Shown in pieces: positions 59,312 to 64,000 of a stretch of 64,000 bases of DNA. The stretch's first letter is position 1. Every line of letters starts with the position of its first letter. A model generated the notes under the pieces. That model saw nothing but the letters and a program-made list of their open reading frames with translations, did not search any database and had not been told where the DNA came from. The translations under genes were made by a program, and so were the position numbers. This DNA is from QPIN01 sp965224575 (lineage in GTDB: Bacteria > Pseudomonadota > Gammaproteobacteria > Methylococcales > Methylomonadaceae): NCBI GenBank assembly GCA_965224575.1, contig CBDCZQ010000003.1, positions 1 through 64,000 of the forward strand, read 5' to 3'.

Positions 59312-59590
59312 TTATTTTCCTAAACGCTCAGAAATACGTTGATATGCCTCTTTAAGCTCATCACCAATAACTTTTGTGGTTTGAATTAATTCAGCACTGG
59401 CTTCCTTAGTGTCATCAGAAATAACATCTAAAGAATCAACAAATTTCCCCCAGCCTTTTTCTGCTTCTTGCCATTCTTCTTTTGCCTCCATACTAGCAAG
59501 ATGGAGTTGTAATTGAATTTCATCACGCTGTTGATTCAATTTATCAGTTAACTCATCAAATTCTTTTTGTAAATTCATTTTTCTCTCCAA
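59312..59590 (-). CDS. Small coiled-coil protein, unknown
   Basis: 92 aa, or 87 aa from the second Met. Mostly one long helix (LQKEFDELTDKLNQQRDEIQ, ATMEAKEEWQEAEKGW-like SMEAKEEWQEAEKGWGKFVD, SAELIQTTKVIGDELKEAYQ). Small proteins of this shape occur widely in gammaproteobacteria without assigned function. Ribosome-binding site GGAGAGAAAA is adjacent to the ATG. Confidence 0.7.
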   Translation of the reverse strand: MERKMNLQKEFDELTDKLNQQRDEIQLQLHLASMEAKEEWQEAEKGWGKFVDSLDVISDDTKEASAELIQTTKVIGDELKEAYQRISERLGK

Positions 59591-59772
59591 ATTAGTAACA
59601 GAAATTCTATCCAGCTAAATAATTATTTAATTATTAGCATACTCTTATAGACATTAAATCATAACTAAAATTCATTATTAGTAATCTAAAGTGAATCACT
59701 AAAAATCATTGCTTCAAAATATTTACTTGTTTAGAATTAAACTCAATTTAAATCAATTAAAGGAACTCCATT

Positions 59773-60633
59773 ATGACATCGACTAAACCTTTAGAATACG
59801 GTGGACATGCACTTGTTTGGTCAGGCGACTGGACACCGGAAGGTGCACGAAAAGCCATTAGTGGTGCAGCTCGCGCAGGATATGACTATATAGAAATTGC
59901 CTTGTTAGACCCATGGAAAGTTGATGTAGCTTTAACTAAAGACCTACTACAGGAATTTAATCTGCGCGCTCATGCATCCCTTGGTTTATCGTCCACAACC
60001 GATGTGACAAGTACGGACAAATCGATTATTTCAAAAGGTGATGAATTACTTAGAAAAGCAACCGATGTACTTGCAGGTATTGGCGGAAAGGAACTTTGTG
60101 GGGTAATTTATTGTGCTCTGGGCAAATACCCCGGCCCGGCCTCTAAACAGAATATGAATAATTCTATTGCCGCCATGCAACGTCTGGCAGATTATGCCGC
60201 AGAAAAAGACATTAATATCAACCTTGAAGTGGTTAATAGATACGAAACAAATATAATCAATACAGGGCTTGAAGGCTTAGCATTTCTGGATGAAGTTAAT
60301 CGCCCCAATGCCTATTTGCATCTGGATACCTATCATATGAATATTGAAGAAGACGGGATGGAAAAGTCTGTTCTGGCAGCAAAGGATCGGTTGGGTTATG
60401 TTCACATTGGTGAAAGCCACCGCGGTTATCTTGGTACAGGCAATGTGGATTTTGATGCATTTTTTAATGCTTTGAAGAAAATCAATTTCCAAGGCCCCAT
60501 TACATTCGAGTCTTTTTCCTCAGAAGTGGTTGATCAAAACCTTTCAAATACCCTCTGTGTCTGGCGTAATCTTTGGGAAGATTCTGATGATTTAGCTAAA
60601 AAAGCATTGCAGTTTATGAAACAGAATAGATAA
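59773..60633 (+). CDS. Sugar isomerase/epimerase (TIM barrel, tagatose-3-epimerase-like)
   Basis: 286 aa. Starts LEYGGHALVWSGDWTPEGAR. Metal-binding residues of the family are visible: Glu in NLEVVNRYE, Asp/His in LHLDTYHMNIEE, His in YVHIGESHRG, and Glu in ITFESFS. The spacing matches D-tagatose/D-psicose 3-epimerases. Substrate cannot be set. A REP-like half-repeat follows directly. Confidence 0.87.
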   Translation: MTSTKPLEYGGHALVWSGDWTPEGARKAISGAARAGYDYIEIALLDPWKVDVALTKDLLQEFNLRAHASLGLSSTTDVTSTDKSIISKGDELLRKATDVLAGIGGKELCGVIYCALGKYPGPASKQNMNNSIAAMQRLADYAAEKDININLEVVNRYETNIINTGLEGLAFLDEVNRPNAYLHLDTYHMNIEEDGMEKSVLAAKDRLGYVHIGESHRGYLGTGNVDFDAFFNALKKINFQGPITFESFSSEVVDQNLSNTLCVWRNLWEDSDDLAKKALQFMKQNR

Positions 60634-60635
60634 AA

Positions 60636-60671
60636 TGTTGGGTTAACGATGGAGCCGTTAGCCCAACCTAC
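60636..60671. repeat. Short member of the GTTGGGCTAAC repeat family
   Basis: TGTTGGGTTAACG (60636-60648) and CGTTAGCCCAACCTAC (60656-60671) form a near-perfect inverted repeat with an 7-base loop. It is a shorter version of the two longer elements and lies just after an isomerase stop codon, where it can act as a terminator. Confidence 0.78.
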
Positions 60672-60721
60672 ATCTTCTTTGACACAGTGACAAAAATATT
60701 TATCATCGAAATACATACCTT

Positions 60722-61039
60722 ATGAAATTAGAAAACATATTTGATTCTATTCCAGATAACCTTGATGAAGAGGTGTTTGATCTTCTGCTCCAAAATAATC
60801 AGATTAAGATAGAACGTATTATTTCAAAAGGTCAATCATCCCCAAAATCCGGATGGTATAATCAGGATAAGAATGAATGGGTTATCGTTTTAAAAGGCGA
60901 GGCTGTTATTTCTTTTGAGAATAATAAAGAGGTTAATCTTAAAGTGGGAAGCTATCTAGATATTCCAGCCCATATCAAACATAAAGTGAAATGGACAGAT
61001 CCAGAGACAGAGACAATATGGCTTGCTGTATTTTATTAA
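60722..61039 (+). CDS. Cupin-domain protein
   Basis: 105 aa, a single cupin fold. Core strands are IERIISKGQSSPKSGWYNQD, EWVIVLKGEAVISFENNKEV and GSYLDIPAHIKHKVKW. The usual first metal-site His positions are partly replaced (SSPKSGWYN), so it may not bind metal in the standard way. Not recognised beyond the fold; 88 bases after the isomerase gene, possibly one unit. Confidence 0.8.
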   Translation: MKLENIFDSIPDNLDEEVFDLLLQNNQIKIERIISKGQSSPKSGWYNQDKNEWVIVLKGEAVISFENNKEVNLKVGSYLDIPAHIKHKVKWTDPETETIWLAVFY

Positions 61040-61097
61040 ACTGAATTAAGTCGAAATACAAAACACCGGTATTCACGGTCTATTTTTAACGGCTTCC

Positions 61098-64000
61098 TTA
61101 TTGACGACACTTATCTATTAACGCATCAATAGTTACAATATCATCCTCGCGACCCAATATGACTAAAGCCTCCCGTGTACGCGAGAATACCTGTTGGGCT
61201 TCATCAAATTTTTCAGATGCACATAATAATTGCCCAAAAATATTTCCAACTGCAGCCAAACCATCTACACGTCCTGTTTTATCAAAAATAACCCAAGCTT
61301 CAGTCAGTCGTTTAGCTGCAGATTCAAATTCTTTCTGTTGCAAATCTATCTGTGCCAAGCCCCACTGACTTGCTCCGATAATATCCATATCGCCCATAGA
61401 TCTTGCAATTTTAAGTCTCTCCTCGTACAACGCCAACGCCGAGTCCACTTCGCCTTTATTAGCTCGGATTTGCGCAATATCGCCTAGTGTCACAGCTCGC
61501 TCGCGTTGATAGCCCAGTGACTCAAACACTTGCAACCTTTCCTCGTGCAACGCCAACGCCGATTCCACTTCGCCTTTATCTACTCGGATTCGCGCAATTT
61601 GTCCTATTGTAATTGCATAATCTCTTGTTGCATTTTGTTTTTTAAAGCCATTTCGGGCAATAGTAAGTTGCTTGAGGGCTTCTTCTATTTCACCCAGGTT
61701 CTTCAATAAGTCAGCATAACTCAGGCGAATACTGCAAACGTAAAATTCATCCAGACCTTCCTGCTCTGCTTGCTCCAATGCCATACGATAGCAGATACTA
61801 GCACGATGGTTTTCATTAGCTGTTGTTGTCAGCACCTCAGCAATTCTCAGTAGGGCTCTACTGCCTAGCTTTATCGCTTGCTGCTCTATAATATCAAGAC
61901 TTTGGCTTGCTAGAGCCTGTGCCTGATTGTATTGGTCTAATTGTTTAAAGAGATAAAACAAGGAATTTTCTACACAGGCTGCAATAATTTCTGCTTGTTT
62001 AACGGTGACAGCAAGTTTTAATAATTGCAGGTCTTGTGAATAGTTACTCTCTGTTTTCCAGTTTTCCCATAAACTGGGCAAGATACTATCAATAAGTAGT
62101 TGTGTGTTTTGTGGGTCGGGCTTATTAATATTAGGCCGTACCAGTGGATGCACCATATAACTGTATTCTGAACCTTCAGAATAAGCATCACATAAGCCCA
62201 AGCCAAGGAGCCGTTGCCATGCTTTTTCATCACAGGCAACCGTATCCAATAGTTTTATAATAATAGTTTCAGGGATGGGGATATCAAATACCGTTAGTGC
62301 TTCCAATAAAGTTTTTTGCCCATTATCTAACAGTGCAATTAATTTTGTGAGCAGCAGGTTTTCCAACCAATCATTCAGCTTTTCATCATCGGCTGTTTTG
62401 CCTGATTCCTTATAGACTTGCATTTGTTTGATGACTTTTTGACAGTGTTCAGGGGAATCAAAAGCCAATCCGAATAGCCAGTCTTGTAGCCCGGGATTAC
62501 CGTTGGCTGTTGTAATGCATTGTTCTTCTAATGACCATTTCAGTTCTTTTACATTATCCTGGCGAGAACGCATTCTGGCCTGTTTTCGACTATCCGCTTG
62601 AGACATAGGCGGTATATGTTCTGTATGCAAAACATCTGTTTGATCGGATAAGATAAATTCATAGCGGGAAGTGATTAACAAACGTGAGTCGGTCTCTGTT
62701 TGATCAAAACTACGAATTACTGCCTTTAAGGTTTGTTGTTGTTCATGCCCAATGACTTGATGTTTGCCTGCGCTTGCCTCGAGTATTTGTTCCAGATCAT
62801 CAATCACCAGTAACAGTGCTTTAGTATCCTGATTGGCATTTTTATAGGGTGATTGAAGTAGTTCAGTCAAACAATCTGCCAATGCTTGTGGATTACTTTT
62901 TACATCATAACTTTCAATAATTGTTGTTACATTGCGCTGGTTTGCCTGCTCTTTGATTTGTTTTAGTATGTAGTCGGCATCGTAGTGTTTATAAATAACC
63001 ACCAATTGATGTTGATGCATTCTTGATGCCAGACGTAGTGCAGTTGAGGATTTCCCTTGCCGCCCCATGCCTTTAATAAGCACACCATGATGACCATTTC
63101 TCCATGCGCTGAGACAATGCTGTATTTGTCGGCGGCGACCTACAAATTCATCTTGGCTTGCTACGGGGTTTTCCTTAGCACCAAAAAAGACTTTTTCGGC
63201 ATGTACTGTTTGTTGTCCTAATCGGCTTTGATTGCCCTCACTAAGTACACCGCCACCCTCAGCACGTAAAAACATACGTGGCATGTGCCAGTCATTTGCG
63301 GTTTGCTCATTATTAAGCAGATCAAAACGTGCCTGTCCCAACGCATGTTCCAAAGAGGCTGATTCTGCCAAGTTGTGATAAAGTCTGGCTGTAAACTGAG
63401 TTGCATCTTTGTCACTTACCGCGTCATCCATGCCAATTACTGCAGGCATTCCTGCTTGTAATAAAGACAAACTAAGTGTATCGGTTACTGAATCTGCACT
63501 GTGACAGGCGGATAACATCAATAAACGAGGAATATGATTACGTAATGCGGTATATAATTCAGCCGGATTTTTTTCTTCTTTTTGTCCGTAGCCATCTTCC
63601 AGCACCAAAGTAGATGGTTTGTGGTCACTGCCTTCTGCACCATGACAAGACAGGTGTATAACATCACTGTTTTTGATGCGTTTTAACTCATTTGCCAACT
63701 GTTGCAGATTGCCACTTTCTTCGACATATAAATCCAGTTGCGATTGATTTATACCACCTGATGCATCCAGAATAGCGGTTTCTTCCGCCTCATAATTTAG
63801 ACTGTTACTACCAATAGGTGAGGCAGCCATAAATAATACGCTTAGGCGATAATCTGATGCTTTCTTAGGTTTTTTCTTGTTACCCAATCGACGTAAAGGA
63901 CTGTAATTTAATCCCATTTTACCGGCAAGAAATTCTTGTTCATCCGCTAGACACTCCCACGGCATATTGATAAAAGCTTTTTGGAAATCACTTTGTGGCG
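61098..64000 (-). CDS. CHAT-STAND-TPR protein, N-terminus cut by window edge
   Basis: At least 967 residues; the reading frame is open to 64000 (PQSDFQKAFINMPWECLADE), so the Met at 63965 is inside the CHAT domain, not the start. Numbered from that Met: CHAT protease with catalytic His108 (VIHLSCHGAEG) and Cys154 (LLMLSACHSAD), STAND/NB-ARC-type ATPase with a P-loop-like GMGRQGKS (about 293-300) and LLLVIDDLEQIL, then TPRs to the end. Caspase-like CHAT plus NTPase plus TPR is the layout of signal-activated proteases, several of which act in anti-phage defence. Its substrate is unknown. Confidence 0.88.
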   Translation of the reverse strand, partial: PQSDFQKAFINMPWECLADEQEFLAGKMGLNYSPLRRLGNKKKPKKASDYRLSVLFMAASPIGSNSLNYEAEETAILDASGGINQSQLDLYVEESGNLQQLANELKRIKNSDVIHLSCHGAEGSDHKPSTLVLEDGYGQKEEKNPAELYTALRNHIPRLLMLSACHSADSVTDTLSLSLLQAGMPAVIGMDDAVSDKDATQFTARLYHNLAESASLEHALGQARFDLLNNEQTANDWHMPRMFLRAEGGGVLSEGNQSRLGQQTVHAEKVFFGAKENPVASQDEFVGRRRQIQHCLSAWRNGHHGVLIKGMGRQGKSSTALRLASRMHQHQLVVIYKHYDADYILKQIKEQANQRNVTTIIESYDVKSNPQALADCLTELLQSPYKNANQDTKALLLVIDDLEQILEASAGKHQVIGHEQQQTLKAVIRSFDQTETDSRLLITSRYEFILSDQTDVLHTEHIPPMSQADSRKQARMRSRQDNVKELKWSLEEQCITTANGNPGLQDWLFGLAFDSPEHCQKVIKQMQVYKESGKTADDEKLNDWLENLLLTKLIALLDNGQKTLLEALTVFDIPIPETIIIKLLDTVACDEKAWQRLLGLGLCDAYSEGSEYSYMVHPLVRPNINKPDPQNTQLLIDSILPSLWENWKTESNYSQDLQLLKLAVTVKQAEIIAACVENSLFYLFKQLDQYNQAQALASQSLDIIEQQAIKLGSRALLRIAEVLTTTANENHRASICYRMALEQAEQEGLDEFYVCSIRLSYADLLKNLGEIEEALKQLTIARNGFKKQNATRDYAITIGQIARIRVDKGEVESALALHEERLQVFESLGYQRERAVTLGDIAQIRANKGEVDSALALYEERLKIARSMGDMDIIGASQWGLAQIDLQQKEFESAAKRLTEAWVIFDKTGRVDGLAAVGNIFGQLLCASEKFDEAQQVFSRTREALVILGREDDIVTIDALIDKCRQ

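Noticed and set aside
63930..63965. The Met codon at 63965 as the start of the CHAT protein.
   Set aside because: The frame is open to the window edge and the preceding residues fit the CHAT domain, so the gene is cut.
1..64000. tRNA or rRNA genes.
   Set aside because: I saw no convincing tRNA cloverleaf or rRNA segments on either strand; a covariance-model scan would be decisive.

Overview
The window is AT-rich DNA that looks like the chromosome terminus of a gammaproteobacterium. The main evidence is a near-canonical XerCD dif site at 10213-10240, very close to the E. coli consensus. Supporting evidence is the general gene content: an ExeA-like ATPase, an NlpE-like protein, a Kef-type antiporter, PEP synthase, and short 'GTAGGTTGGGCTAACG'-type intergenic repeats. 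The genus cannot be fixed from the sequence. A sulfur- or methane-oxidising gammaproteobacterium is a guess from the TPR-rich, CHAT and DUF2934 content.

Region 1 (1-10240) is a tandem array of a filamentous phage (inovirus) of 6,277 bp per unit. The first copy is cut by the window edge and the second is complete. The copies are joined by a CTXphi-type attP junction (3936-3969, 12-bp centre) and end in a functional-looking dif (6-bp centre). The phage encodes an HUH Rep, a ssDNA-binding protein, a major coat protein, a TspB/pIII-like adsorption protein, a DUF2523 (pVI-like) protein, Zot/pI, two very small proteins (22 and 34 aa), and a divergent repressor-type pair. FtsK-loading (KOPS-like) octamers point rightward inside the phage and leftward to the right of dif.

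Region 2 (10.3-16.2 kb) is accessory debris and cargo. It holds a broken Tn554-type tnpC, a MazF/MazE-type toxin-antitoxin pair, an AP2-domain protein, a 666-aa TPR protein with a 120-bp tandem repeat array, a decayed second TPR gene, and a chimeric IS481/IS3 transposase remnant.

Region 3 (16.2-37.3 kb) is more chromosomal. It contains an NlpE-like protein, MetY, an ExeA-like ATPase fused to repeats, an outer-membrane barrel, a thioredoxin-like protein and a Kef antiporter. A V-type ATPase operon follows in the order B-D-I-K-E-ald-DUF2764-A, a rotated gene order with alanine dehydrogenase inside and a predicted Na+-binding rotor. A sigma-54 activator with a degenerate receiver is divergent from it.

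Region 4 (37.3-45.25 kb) is a six-gene leftward cluster and the best candidate for an undescribed system. It encodes an acidic/basic two-part Gly-Ala protein, an HEVGH metalloprotease, a 583-aa unknown, an AONS-like PLP enzyme, a double PG-binding amidase and a V8-like serine protease. The last two share an N-terminal CSCxxC tag and have no signal peptide. A strong intrinsic terminator closes the cluster.

Region 5 (45.7-64 kb) has lipoproteins, a rhodanese, PEP synthase, a MacAB-like exporter with two permeases, an AI-2E family transporter, a beta-CASP nuclease, a TIM-barrel isomerase and a cupin. At the right edge is a CHAT-STAND-TPR protease-like protein cut by the window end.
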